From: Verrucomicrobiaceae bacterium
Lineage (GTDB): Bacteria; Verrucomicrobiota; Verrucomicrobiia; Verrucomicrobiales; Verrucomicrobiaceae
Assembly (NCBI GenBank): GCA_027484445.1
Contig: JAIXSY010000023.1
Span: 62,001-126,000 of the forward strand
DNA: 64,000 nucleotides
Reading direction: 5' to 3'
The notes beneath the pieces were generated by a model. The model saw only the letters and a list, made by a program, of their open reading frames with translations. It had not been told where the DNA came from and ran no database searches. Within the stretch, counting starts at the first letter, position 1. Each line of letters begins with the position of its first letter. This document shows positions 50,817 to 59,441 of this stretch, piece after piece. The translations under genes and the position numbers were made by a program.

Positions 50817-52409
50817 TCAGCTTGCCTTGTTTTCCTTAGCCTTTGGACGCGCAGCAGGCGCTTTCTTTTTCCAAAGGTCCACGGGCACCGCATTCTTTTG
50901 ATCAGGGCCGGGTGTGCTGCGCCCACGAGCGACTAGCCCTTCTAGCTTTTGAATCAAGCGGGTCACGATTTCGGGATGGTCTGCCTGGAGATTGCGAGTT
51001 TCACCCAGGTCATCTCCGAGATGAAAAAGCTGCACGGCAGGTGCATCCTTGGGCTCCTTGCCAGGTCGAGGCTGGCTCCAGCCACCGCTGCCAGGGGCGA
51101 GGCACAACTTCCATGGTCCTTCACGAATCGCGAAGTAGCCTCCGACACTATGGCTGACCAAAGCCTCTCGCTGAGGTCCTTGCGCAGGCTGCCCCAGCAG
51201 TGCTGGCAAGAAGCTGAAGCTATCCTCAGCCGCATCCGTAGGCAGCGCCGTGCCAGTGATCTCAGCCAGCGTGGCCATGAAATCCGTCAGGCAGACGAGC
51301 TGTGTGCTCGTCTGGCCAGCACGAACCTTTGCCGGCCAGCGCACGAGAAATGGCACACGGTGCCCACCTTCATAAAGATCAGCTTTGGTGCCTCGATACC
51401 GTCCGCTCGGGTTGTGACATTTTTCAAGAAGCTCCGGGTAGTTCGCGCTGGGGGAGCAGCCATTGTCACTGGTGAAAACAATGAGCGTGTCGTGAGCGAG
51501 TCCTCTGTCCTCCAGTGCCTGCAAAAGCCGACCGACCTCTGCATCCGTTTCCATGACAAAGTCAGCATAGGCATTGAGGCCACTTTTGCCCCGCCACGCT
51601 GGGTTTGGCAAAATGGGCGTATGGGGAGAGGCTAGCGGCAGGTAGAGGAAAAAGGGCTGCCCCGCAGCAGCAGCTGCTGCTTTTTCCTGAATCCAGGCAA
51701 TCGCCTGATCGATCAATGTGCCGAGCACCTCATAACCCGTGAAGCCAGGAGCGGCCGGGCCGAGACGGGTGGTTTGATCCGCCTTCCCATGGACCATGGC
51801 TAGCGCACGGTCCTCTGTAGGCTGCGCGGTGACACGGTCTCCCTGAATGAAACAGTAAGGCACCATGTCCAGCGAAGCAGCTATGCCAAAGTAATGATCA
51901 AACCCAACGCTGAGCGGACCATTTCGATGGGGCTGCGTGAAGTCCACGCTCCAGGCTTGCTCACGCGATTCGATGTTCAGCTCAGCCACGGTTTGCCCAG
52001 GCTTCACGACCCAATCCATGCCCAGATGCCATTTGCCAATAGCTGCCGTTTGATAACCGACCTTTTTCAGCAGGGTCGCCACCGTGAGGCGGTCTTTTTC
52101 AATCAACCGAGGGCTCAGGCCACCCAGCACGCCACTCTGCAATTTTGAGCGCCAGCTGTAGCGCCCCGTCAGGGTGCCGTAACGTGTCGGCGTGCAGACG
52201 CTGGAGGGCGTGTGTGCGTCCGTGAAAATCATGCCCTGCTGGCCCAAACGATCCAGGTGAGGCGTGGCAATTTTCCCCTCTGGATTCAAAAGGCGCACAT
52301 CTCCCGTGCCGAGATCATCGCAGAGAATAAAAATGACATTGGGCGATGCCGCACTCCCAAGAATAGGCGCGAACACAGCGAGCAGGAGGAGAGGAAAGCA
52401 GAACTTCAT
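50817..52409 (-). CDS. Secreted formylglycine-dependent sulfatase (type I, arylsulfatase-like)
   Basis: 530 residues from ATG 52409 (a TTG at 52415 would add two). Signal peptide MKFCFPLLLLAVFAPILGSA. The metal site begins with NVIFILCDDLGTGDV (D31, D32). The activation motif is C72-T-P-T-R76 in SSVCTPTRYGTLTGR; the Cys must be oxidised to formylglycine. Downstream IGKWHLGM and FTSDNGC are the usual substrate and metal residues. It ends in a basic tail (KKKAPAARPKAKENKAS). The exact substrate cannot be read; family members remove sulfate from polysaccharides or small esters. It lies 64 bp downstream of the glycoamylase-like gene on the same strand, which would fit use of a sulfated glycan. 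No sulfatase-maturing enzyme is in the window. Confidence 0.92.
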   Translation of the reverse strand: MKFCFPLLLLAVFAPILGSAASPNVIFILCDDLGTGDVRLLNPEGKIATPHLDRLGQQGMIFTDAHTPSSVCTPTRYGTLTGRYSWRSKLQSGVLGGLSPRLIEKDRLTVATLLKKVGYQTAAIGKWHLGMDWVVKPGQTVAELNIESREQAWSVDFTQPHRNGPLSVGFDHYFGIAASLDMVPYCFIQGDRVTAQPTEDRALAMVHGKADQTTRLGPAAPGFTGYEVLGTLIDQAIAWIQEKAAAAAAGQPFFLYLPLASPHTPILPNPAWRGKSGLNAYADFVMETDAEVGRLLQALEDRGLAHDTLIVFTSDNGCSPSANYPELLEKCHNPSGRYRGTKADLYEGGHRVPFLVRWPAKVRAGQTSTQLVCLTDFMATLAEITGTALPTDAAEDSFSFLPALLGQPAQGPQREALVSHSVGGYFAIREGPWKLCLAPGSGGWSQPRPGKEPKDAPAVQLFHLGDDLGETRNLQADHPEIVTRLIQKLEGLVARGRSTPGPDQKNAVPVDLWKKKAPAARPKAKENKAS

Positions 52410-52473
52410 CAGCAAGGGATGAAGGGGAACGCACCGCGTGGGCTCAGGCTAGCACGGAAAATCCCCCTCCCCT

Positions 52474-54288
52474 TCATTGCCCCAAGGCAGGCTCTGCATT
52501 CTCCGAGGCAGGTTCTGGATAAAACAGAGCCGCTGCACGACGCATCATGGAAGAGCGCTGACTTGCGGCATAGATCATGTTTGGGATGACGCGCTTCTTC
52601 GCCAAAAGGTGATAAGCCCCCAATGCCTCAAAACCCGCATTCAAAGAACCGATCATGGGCAGGTAACTGGCCCCTGAAACGGAGGTCGTCTCCACCATGC
52701 CCCATGGCGGGAAAAGGCCAGCGCGCTCCATGCGTGCCAGCAGGGCATACAGCTCAGCCGGATCCGCCATCGGAGCTGACATCAGGATGTAATGCGGATG
52801 CAGCACCGCCTGATTTGGCAAAGCTACCCCACCCACATAGTAGGAATCTCCCTGCAACCCCTCACCCGCCGACAAACCATACAGGCCCAGTCGCGCCGCC
52901 ATGCTGCTCGGCCAAGTGCGCTGAATGTAATCGCGCTGAGCAAACAGCATGGAACGTCTTGCCGTGCGCCAGCGCACGCCGTCCAGTGCATCCGGCTCAT
53001 CACGATCGAAGTCAGGATAAAACAAACTTTGAATCTCCGGGATAAAACCCGTGCCCTGCCAAGCTTGGCCTGGTCGTTCCATGCGGCGACGAGGAGCATT
53101 CTCGTTCACGATGTTTTGCAGCATCATCACCAATGCAGTCTCCCCACCCCAGTCTTTCCAGCCATGCTCCAGCAGCGTGCAGCCGTCTTCCTTCAGCCCA
53201 TGGGTGATCTCACCCCCTGGCAGCCGCAGACGATCAAAGTCGATCTGATCCAATGCTGAAGCAGCCTCTTGGCCCAGCTCCTCATCACCGGTCATCTCTG
53301 CACCCAAGAGCATGCTGTGGTAGTAGATCGCTGTGTCCACGGTGCTGTATTCCGTGCCTGGGTGAATGCGATATCCCGACGCGGTGCGCCGAACAAAATG
53401 GGGCAGCACTCCCATCGGGCGATCGAGCTGCAGCACCGCGCTGTGAATCTTGCGCAAGATCTTCCGCGCCTCAGTCGGCGTCACCATTGCCAAAGGCGGC
53501 GTCGAAACCGCAGCCGTGGCCAAGGCAAACAAACCGGTCGAGGCGAGTGACTCAAAGGCACCGTCCTCCAAATGCGCACGATCTTTGACAAAGCCAGACT
53601 GCGCATCGTAGCAGCGAGCTAGCTTGGCGTAGCTGATGGCCAAGACCTGCTCATCCCACGGCAGATCGGGCATTTCCACACCGAGCATGAGACCGTCGAT
53701 GCATAGCTCCGAGCCAGGCTCCGCCGTCCAGGAGAGCAGCTTGGCTTTGCGCAGCGTCAGGGGAGACAATGGCAGCACGATCGGACGCACCTCGGTGTGA
53801 TCGATCATCAGCACCTGCTGCCACAGCATCTCTTGCGTGTCGGATTTGATCTCAAGCTTCAGCCGCCCCTGACCGCGAACATCCACCCGCAGGCTAGAAA
53901 CACGAGGCTGATGGGTCGATGCCATCATGTCAGGCCAGACCGCAGTGAAGTCCATGACCTTCAAGGGCTCACGCGCCAATCCTGCAAGACTGTGCCACAT
54001 GCCTGACCAGGCATCAGGCTCCTGCCCGAGATGAGCGCAGACCTCATCGGACTGCCACTCCAGGTCATGCTCTGCGGGCCCCATGAATCCAAAGTCCGTG
54101 CCGAGATGCGTGTAGGCGGTGAAAGAATTCAGTCGGCGCGTGCCCTCCACAGGCATGGGTTTCGTCCCCGGCTTGATGTGGATGAAATACTCCTGAACCG
54201 GCTGCCAGACGAATCGAGGAATCGTCTGACCAGCCGACTGAGTGAGCAGCGCCAAAAGAGCGGCGCAGGTGGTCGGTAGCAGTCGCAT
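52474..54288 (-). CDS. Secreted glycoamylase-like (alpha/alpha-toroid) protein
   Basis: 604 residues with signal peptide MRLLPTTCAALLALLTQSAGQ. The first 220 residues form a beta-rich part (SSLRVDVRGQGRLKLEIK). From about residue 225 a helical part resembles the glycoamylase-like fold: ISYAKLARCYDAQSGFVKDR, FESLASTGLFALATAAV, TEYSTVDTAIYYHSMLLGAE, MSAPMADPAELYALLARMER and ASYLPMIGSLNAGFEALGAYHLL. The StvDTA motif followed by paired helices is the best match to the family found alone or in cyclic-beta-glucan synthases. Catalytic acids cannot be assigned with confidence. A role in glycan degradation is inferred, supported by the sulfatase directly downstream. Start ATG 54288 gives the signal peptide immediately. 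Confidence 0.65.
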   Translation of the reverse strand: MRLLPTTCAALLALLTQSAGQTIPRFVWQPVQEYFIHIKPGTKPMPVEGTRRLNSFTAYTHLGTDFGFMGPAEHDLEWQSDEVCAHLGQEPDAWSGMWHSLAGLAREPLKVMDFTAVWPDMMASTHQPRVSSLRVDVRGQGRLKLEIKSDTQEMLWQQVLMIDHTEVRPIVLPLSPLTLRKAKLLSWTAEPGSELCIDGLMLGVEMPDLPWDEQVLAISYAKLARCYDAQSGFVKDRAHLEDGAFESLASTGLFALATAAVSTPPLAMVTPTEARKILRKIHSAVLQLDRPMGVLPHFVRRTASGYRIHPGTEYSTVDTAIYYHSMLLGAEMTGDEELGQEAASALDQIDFDRLRLPGGEITHGLKEDGCTLLEHGWKDWGGETALVMMLQNIVNENAPRRRMERPGQAWQGTGFIPEIQSLFYPDFDRDEPDALDGVRWRTARRSMLFAQRDYIQRTWPSSMAARLGLYGLSAGEGLQGDSYYVGGVALPNQAVLHPHYILMSAPMADPAELYALLARMERAGLFPPWGMVETTSVSGASYLPMIGSLNAGFEALGAYHLLAKKRVIPNMIYAASQRSSMMRRAAALFYPEPASENAEPALGQ

Positions 54289-54365
54289 GGAGCGCGCAGG
54301 TTATGGGCTTGGCCATCCCCGGCGGCAAGAACTGTTCGCATGGAAAATGAAGCAGGATGCCACTT

Positions 54366-54803
54366 TCACCAGCCGCGCGGACCATGCTCGACGGGGTCAG
54401 GCTCGGGCGGCGGTGGTCCCAGATCCGGCTGAGCCAGGATCGTAGCGAACTCGAAGTCGATGAGACAAAACCGCCCCAGACGCGCGTCGTAGGTCACGTT
54501 GCGCATGTAGGGATCTTCATGCCGCACACCATACTGCTCCAGTTCGGCATAGATCTGGCGCAACTTGGCCTCATTCAGATGATCCACCCGTTTGCCACAA
54601 TTCGTCGTGACGAGGTGGAGCATCTCAGGGTCAGCCTCCACCACTCTCGGCACAAAGGGACATCCCTGCTTTTCCAAGTAACGCAGCACCCGCACCTCAT
54701 GCTCGAAGCGCTCCCGCGCTAGGTGCCCACGAAAGGTCTTGTGGACTCTCCCATCGTAACTCAGGCGCACGAGTGAGCGTGCCGTGTTTTTGGCTTCCTG
54801 CAT
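54366..54803 (-). CDS. Miniature protein-kinase-like/APH-like protein
   Basis: 145 residues, far shorter than a normal kinase domain (about 250), yet every catalytic position appears present: K22 (RVHKTFRG), E36 (FEHEVRVL), hinge-like LVTTNCGKRVDHL, catalytic loop HEDPYMRN with D97 and N102, and metal-binding D116 in CLIDFEF. The loop is HED rather than HRD or HGD, closest to small lipopolysaccharide-kinase/BUD32-like and aminoglycoside-phosphotransferase-like folds. It ends in a Pro-rich tail (GPPPPEPDPVEHGPRGW) right after the DFE motif, so the usual C-lobe helices are missing. No signal peptide. Substrate unknown. It is divergent from ppnP. Confidence 0.7.
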   Translation of the reverse strand: MQEAKNTARSLVRLSYDGRVHKTFRGHLARERFEHEVRVLRYLEKQGCPFVPRVVEADPEMLHLVTTNCGKRVDHLNEAKLRQIYAELEQYGVRHEDPYMRNVTYDARLGRFCLIDFEFATILAQPDLGPPPPEPDPVEHGPRGW

Positions 54804-54914
54804 GGAGACACATCACGCCGCTGGCCGCTGCACGCAAGGCACGATGGCGTGACTTTGCAGCTGCCCGTGCCAACACTTGCACCCGGCGATGATCTCGCCA
54901 CCCTCCGCGCCCTC

Positions 54915-55244
54915 ATGTCCGCTTCACCTGTTCAATTTGAAAACGTCACCGCCGTCACCAAAGCCAACGTTTACTTCGATGGCAAGGTCGTCAGCCATAC
55001 CATCCTGTTTGCCGATGCTAGCAAAAAGACCCTCGGTCTGATCTATGCGGGCGACTACCACTTCGGCACCGACAAGGCCGAACGCATGGAAATCATCGCA
55101 GGCACCTGCGAGGTCGTGCTAGATGGCACTCAGGAAAAGAAAAGCTACACCGCCGGCCAGTCTTTCGATGTGCCAGCCAAGTCGGGCTTCAGCATCACTG
55201 TAGCCAGCGGCATCTGCGAATACGTCTGCTCCTTCATCGACTAA
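54915..55244 (+). CDS. ppnP: Pyrimidine/purine nucleoside phosphorylase PpnP (DUF1255, cupin)
   Basis: 109 residues from ATG 54915 (MSASPVQFENVTAVTKANVY); an alternative start at 54849 adds 22 residues that are not family-like. The cupin sequence matches the E. coli YaiE/PpnP pattern: NVYFDGKVVSHTI, YHFGTDKAERMEIIAGTCEV, YTAGQSFDVPAKSGF and a C-terminal YVCSF. Family members phosphorolyse many nucleosides to base and ribose-1-phosphate. Purine salvage apt lies 17 kb away. A terminator follows immediately. Confidence 0.9.
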   Translation: MSASPVQFENVTAVTKANVYFDGKVVSHTILFADASKKTLGLIYAGDYHFGTDKAERMEIIAGTCEVVLDGTQEKKSYTAGQSFDVPAKSGFSITVASGICEYVCSFID

Positions 55245-55255
55245 AGATGACCTCG

Positions 55256-55284
55256 GAGGCCGGGCAATCACCCGGCCTCTTTTT
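55256..55284 (+). terminator. Rho-independent terminator of ppnP
   Basis: A perfect 9-bp stem GAGGCCGGG (55256-55264) / CCCGGCCTC (55271-55279) with loop CAATCA, followed by TTTTT. Confidence 0.88.
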
Positions 55285-55298
55285 CATCCGCAGCAGGA

Positions 55299-58106
55299 TC
55301 ACCCTTGGGCGTCTAGGCCACGCTTGATTTTGTAGAGCAAAAACTTCGAGTGAGCTGCTGCGGTGCGGAAGGCAGGCAAAGTTTCGAGTTGAGAGCGGAT
55401 GAATTCGATTTCTGCAAACGCAGGTGCCTGAGCCGCCGGTGGCCACGAGTTCGTGTTCACGATGCGCAGCAGTCGATCGGTGTATTCGCTCTGTAAATTC
55501 TGCCGCAAAGTGTCTGGGCCAGTGGCAGGATCGCCAGCAAAGATGGCCTGTGTGAGACGTCGCATGACCTGATCCAAGGACACCTGGCTGCCATAAAGTC
55601 CTGAATCGAGAAGGCGACGCTGAGTCTCCAGATGCATGAGATGATCGAGCAGCGAACGCTGAACTTGGCCGATGCGGTCATGCAGCTTGGGAGCCTCATC
55701 TTCTTTGAAGAATTCAAAACCACGACGCTGCTGCTGAAGATGCGCAACCAGCTCCGCAGGTGGCAACATCGCACCAGGAGCAAAAGCAAACTTCCCCAGC
55801 GCATCAAGGGCTGCAAACTGCCGGGCTGCCTCCACCGGAGTGTAGGGCTTTTTCACACTTCCCTGACCGACGTAGGCGCGCTCCACCTCCACCCCACCGA
55901 TGTATCGGCTGATGGCCACCAGTGCGTCAGCCTGCTCACGGGACAACACAATGTAGGCATTCAGCAGAGACTGCCAGCTTTCCCCTTTCACAGGCTCTTT
56001 GCGGAGCAGATCAGTCAGACGTGCCTGGACCAACTCGCAGCGCTGCGTGCCGTAAGTCACGGGATCACTGCTCATGTCATAGATCATGACTCGTGGGTCG
56101 ATGCCCTTGCCGATGCGTCTCATGTCATCGGCGTCATTGCCGAAAGCCAGAGCTGGCTCATGGGAGCGCGCTGCGATCTTCAGCAGACGAGCTTCCTCCG
56201 CGGTAGGATCTTCCAGTGCTTCGCTGTAACCATATTGAATCGCCCAATGATCGTAGGGTCCTGGTTTGGTGATGTAATACTCCCCCTGTGCGACACCCAC
56301 GGGCGCGATGTTGGCTGGCATGTAATCCATCACGGATCCTGTGAGTCCCGTTTTTGAGGTGATGTCCTTTTGGTGAATGGTCTTTGGATCGTAAAGGTGG
56401 CTCGCGCGGAAATTGTGATTGAGGCCGAGCGTGTGGCCCACCTCATGCAGCACCAGTTTCATCAATGCCTCGCGGGTCAGGGCCTTCATGTCTGGCAGCC
56501 GTGACTCGGGGCTGAGCCGCATCGCTGCCTGTCCGAAAAGCAGGCCCTGCTGGGCAAAACCTGCCTCTTGGCAAAAGCGACGAGGATCTTGGAAAGCATC
56601 GTTTTGCTCCTCCTGCGGAGAGGCCAAGCCCAGCTCCATGAAGACGCGCTGGCTGCGTAGGCGATTCGTCAAAAAGCTGAACTCCAGCATGATGTCCGCC
56701 CCCAGGATCTGGCCCGTGCGTGGATTCACAAAGCTGGGGCCGTAGCCACCAAAGGGTGGGTTTGGCGATGACGTCCAGCGCAGCACGTTGTAGTTGATGT
56801 CACCCGCATCCCAGTTGGCATTGTCGGGCTGCTGCTTGATCACCAGGGCATCTTTGAAACCGGCTGTTTCAAAGGCTTGGTTCCAGCGCAGAGCTGCCTC
56901 GCGGATGACATCGCGCAGCTCGACAGGGGTTGTGTTTTCAATCCAGAATGTGATGGGCTGCACGGGCTCGCTGAGTGCGGTGCCAGGCTTTTGTTTCACC
57001 AGATGCCAGCGGTGAATCCTATCCCGCCAGGGAGTGGCGTCCGTGCTGGTCATGTCCGTGACCTGAGTGGTGAAGTAACCGATGCGTGGATCATCACGAC
57101 GCGGCTTGAAGTCATTGTCAGGCACTTGGATCAGGCTGTGCTGAACGCGGATGCTCACGTAACGCGCATCCGTGATTTCATCGGTCCGCGCCTTGCTATC
57201 TTGTGGCCAAGTGGGCGAACCATTTTCAAAAACATACTCAACGCCGATGACAGAGTTGTCTGGGTAACCCCGCAGCGTGATGTACTTCGTTTTGGTCTCG
57301 CTCAGACGTCCCAACACTGCCTTGCTACTGTCCCCTCCCGGACGTTTCACCATGACGAGGCTCTCTTTGAGAAAGAGATTGCCTGCTGGGATCAGGTAAC
57401 CATTTGCATCCTGAGCCACGATGGGTTCGCTGGCCATGACAGCATGGGAGATGTTGGCTTTGCGTGCTCGGGCGAGCGCATTTTGGGGATCAAAATAAAA
57501 GGCGGTGTTTTCCGCGATGAACTCGACCTTCTCAAAAGCCTTGCTGATGCGGAAAAGAACGGAGTCTCCATAGCCCCCCCGATTGTGTCCTGCCTGCACG
57601 ACTCCATCCAGCGTGTGCGTGAAGTAGATGAACTCAGGCCCGATTTGATCCTTGCGGATGTAAAGCATCGCACTGCCCTTCTCCCGGTCGAAAAACAGAT
57701 CAAACAAGCCCGTGACCCGTTGATAACCTTTGGTGACTTCCTCGACGCTCTTTTTCTTTTCAGCCGCTGGTTTCGAGGCTGTCGAATGACTTGCCGTGCT
57801 GGGTGATTCCGCTGCAGGCTTTGTCTCTTCTTTCGCGGGAGTGGGTGCTGGTTCGGTGGGTTTGCTCGGCTCTGGTTTGTTGGGTTGAGGCTGCCCTGCT
57901 GGCGGCGGCGATGGCTTGCGCTCTTCAGGTTTCGCTGGCTGTGGCGCAGGCGCAGGGCTCGGAGGTGCCTCTGGTTTTTTCTGTGGCTTCGCTTCGGGAG
58001 CAGTCGGGCTAGGCTTTGGGGGTTCCGGCTTTTCGGGAGCGGAAGAGGCCGCAGGCACCGCGACAGGTAGGGCGAAGGTGAAAGCAATCAGGAGCAATGA
58101 GCGCAT
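55299..58106 (-). CDS. Secreted zinc metalloprotease (metzincin type, DUF5117/DUF4953)
   Basis: 935 residues from ATG 58106 (MRSLLLIAFTFALPVAVPAASSA), a clear signal peptide; the frame runs upstream to 58475 but the start at 58106 is chosen for that reason. Residues about 20-120 are an extended Pro/Lys/Glu/Ala linker. The N-terminal domain (GYQRVTGLFDLFFDREKGSA) is DUF5118/DUF5117-like. The catalytic site is HEVGHTLGLNH at about 554-564 (HExxHxxGxxH) with a Met-turn SVMDYMP about 40 residues later: the metzincin layout. The C-terminus includes GGVEVERAYVGQGSVKKPYTPVEAARQ, common in this family. It is expected to be an exported or surface protease. It follows the Gfo/Idh-type gene by 67 bp on the same strand. 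Confidence 0.9.
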   Translation of the reverse strand: MRSLLLIAFTFALPVAVPAASSAPEKPEPPKPSPTAPEAKPQKKPEAPPSPAPAPQPAKPEERKPSPPPAGQPQPNKPEPSKPTEPAPTPAKEETKPAAESPSTASHSTASKPAAEKKKSVEEVTKGYQRVTGLFDLFFDREKGSAMLYIRKDQIGPEFIYFTHTLDGVVQAGHNRGGYGDSVLFRISKAFEKVEFIAENTAFYFDPQNALARARKANISHAVMASEPIVAQDANGYLIPAGNLFLKESLVMVKRPGGDSSKAVLGRLSETKTKYITLRGYPDNSVIGVEYVFENGSPTWPQDSKARTDEITDARYVSIRVQHSLIQVPDNDFKPRRDDPRIGYFTTQVTDMTSTDATPWRDRIHRWHLVKQKPGTALSEPVQPITFWIENTTPVELRDVIREAALRWNQAFETAGFKDALVIKQQPDNANWDAGDINYNVLRWTSSPNPPFGGYGPSFVNPRTGQILGADIMLEFSFLTNRLRSQRVFMELGLASPQEEQNDAFQDPRRFCQEAGFAQQGLLFGQAAMRLSPESRLPDMKALTREALMKLVLHEVGHTLGLNHNFRASHLYDPKTIHQKDITSKTGLTGSVMDYMPANIAPVGVAQGEYYITKPGPYDHWAIQYGYSEALEDPTAEEARLLKIAARSHEPALAFGNDADDMRRIGKGIDPRVMIYDMSSDPVTYGTQRCELVQARLTDLLRKEPVKGESWQSLLNAYIVLSREQADALVAISRYIGGVEVERAYVGQGSVKKPYTPVEAARQFAALDALGKFAFAPGAMLPPAELVAHLQQQRRGFEFFKEDEAPKLHDRIGQVQRSLLDHLMHLETQRRLLDSGLYGSQVSLDQVMRRLTQAIFAGDPATGPDTLRQNLQSEYTDRLLRIVNTNSWPPAAQAPAFAEIEFIRSQLETLPAFRTAAAHSKFLLYKIKRGLDAQG

Positions 58107-58173
58107 GGCAAAGGAGGAACGTCGCCGGAGGTGATAGCTTGGGCAAAGAATCATAAGAAACCAAAAATCGCGA

Positions 58174-59202
58174 TCAGACGCAGGAGATGTCTTTGCCAGT
58201 CTCCAGGGATTCCCAGACTGCCTCGACCACTCGCATGTAGCAGACACCCTCGGTAAAATCGGGCCTTGGGCGTGCCGCAGAGGGATCTCGCACTGCGGCG
58301 ATGAAATCACGCTCCACCGTCCAACCTCGCTGCATGGCTGAAGGCACAGGCACGATCTCCAGCGGTGCCCCCGCCCGGCCGAGTGCGATCTCATCTGTCG
58401 TGAAGTCATAGCTGAGCATGCCTTCGCTACCATAGATCCAGAGCTTGTCTCCTGGCGCATGAGCAGCGACGCCACTGAACATCAACACAGCCTCCAGTCC
58501 GCTACGAAAACGCGCGAGCACATTCACAAAATCCGGTGTGCGCACCTCGTAGCCTTGCCGCTCTGGGATCACCACTGAACCATGAGCAGCCACCTCAACG
58601 ATGTGCCCTAACCAGCGCTGAAGGACCTCCAGATAAATGCCGAGCGTCAGGATCTGAATGCCACTGACCTCAATTTTTTGCCGCCAATGCGCCGGCTGCG
58701 CTGCATCCAACCAAGCGGCATTGAAGCTGTGCAAGACTGCATGCACAGGTCGGCCAATCGCCCCCTGTTCCAGCAACTGCGTCACCCTTGCCCCATGTTT
58801 CATGCCATGTGGTGCAGGGCAGATGGCCGTCACGAGTTCAGGGAAACGGATCGCAGCCTCCCACATGCGCTCAGCTTCCGCCAATGTCGCAGCCATGCGC
58901 GCCTGGGTAAACACATGCTTTCCACACTCCAGGCTGAAGCAGACCGCATCATGATGCAAAACCGGCGGGGCACCGACCCAGACGATGTCCACTTGGTCAT
59001 TGTCCACCACATCTTCCCAGCGCTGATAAACCTTGGCCTCTGGAGCACACTCACGACAAAACGCCTCTGCACTGGCCAGATTGGCATTGGCCACCGCCGT
59101 GATCTCGATGCCTTCCAAGGCACGCAGACCTGGCATGTGACGCTGTTTGACGATGCCGCCGGCACCCACGATGCCGATTCGAAGAGGAACTGAAGAAGTC
59201 AT
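58174..59202 (-). CDS. Gfo/Idh/MocA-family oxidoreductase-like protein lacking the EKP motif
   Basis: 342 residues. The N-terminal Rossmann fold has IGIVGAGGIVKQRHMPGL and VDIVWVGAPPVLHHDAVCFS, so NAD(P) binding is likely. The usual EKP after GKHV is replaced by TQARMA (Q100-A101-R102), removing the catalytic lysine. In the C-terminal alpha/beta domain the usual GGxxxDLGxH reads SGIQILTLGIY, removing the Asp and His. The scaffold is normal in length. It may belong to a subgroup with different chemistry or a non-catalytic role. It is divergent from a TIM-barrel isomerase, a common pairing in sugar or inositol use; the substrate cannot be told. ATG 59202. Confidence 0.85.
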   Translation of the reverse strand: MTSSVPLRIGIVGAGGIVKQRHMPGLRALEGIEITAVANANLASAEAFCRECAPEAKVYQRWEDVVDNDQVDIVWVGAPPVLHHDAVCFSLECGKHVFTQARMAATLAEAERMWEAAIRFPELVTAICPAPHGMKHGARVTQLLEQGAIGRPVHAVLHSFNAAWLDAAQPAHWRQKIEVSGIQILTLGIYLEVLQRWLGHIVEVAAHGSVVIPERQGYEVRTPDFVNVLARFRSGLEAVLMFSGVAAHAPGDKLWIYGSEGMLSYDFTTDEIALGRAGAPLEIVPVPSAMQRGWTVERDFIAAVRDPSAARPRPDFTEGVCYMRVVEAVWESLETGKDISCV

Positions 59203-59441
59203 GACGATGATTCAAACGAGATGAAACCCTGATTTTGCAGATCGGTGAAGCGATGGGGAGAAAAAAGAGCCCAACTCGATCGACACTCGCCTCGCAGCTT
59301 TCACGTCCTGCCAAGCGCCACTCGCGGCCATGTCGCAGATCGCTTAGACTTTGTCGTGGCATCAGGAGCAGATCGACTTAGCGAATTCCAAGTTGAGTGA
59401 CGAATCTCCTCGTTGCCCTCGTTTCACTGACGTTCGCTTTT

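Noticed and set aside
58107..58475. N-terminal extension of the metalloprotease frame
   Set aside because: It overlaps the Gfo/Idh gene and lacks protein character; a clean signal peptide starts at 58106.
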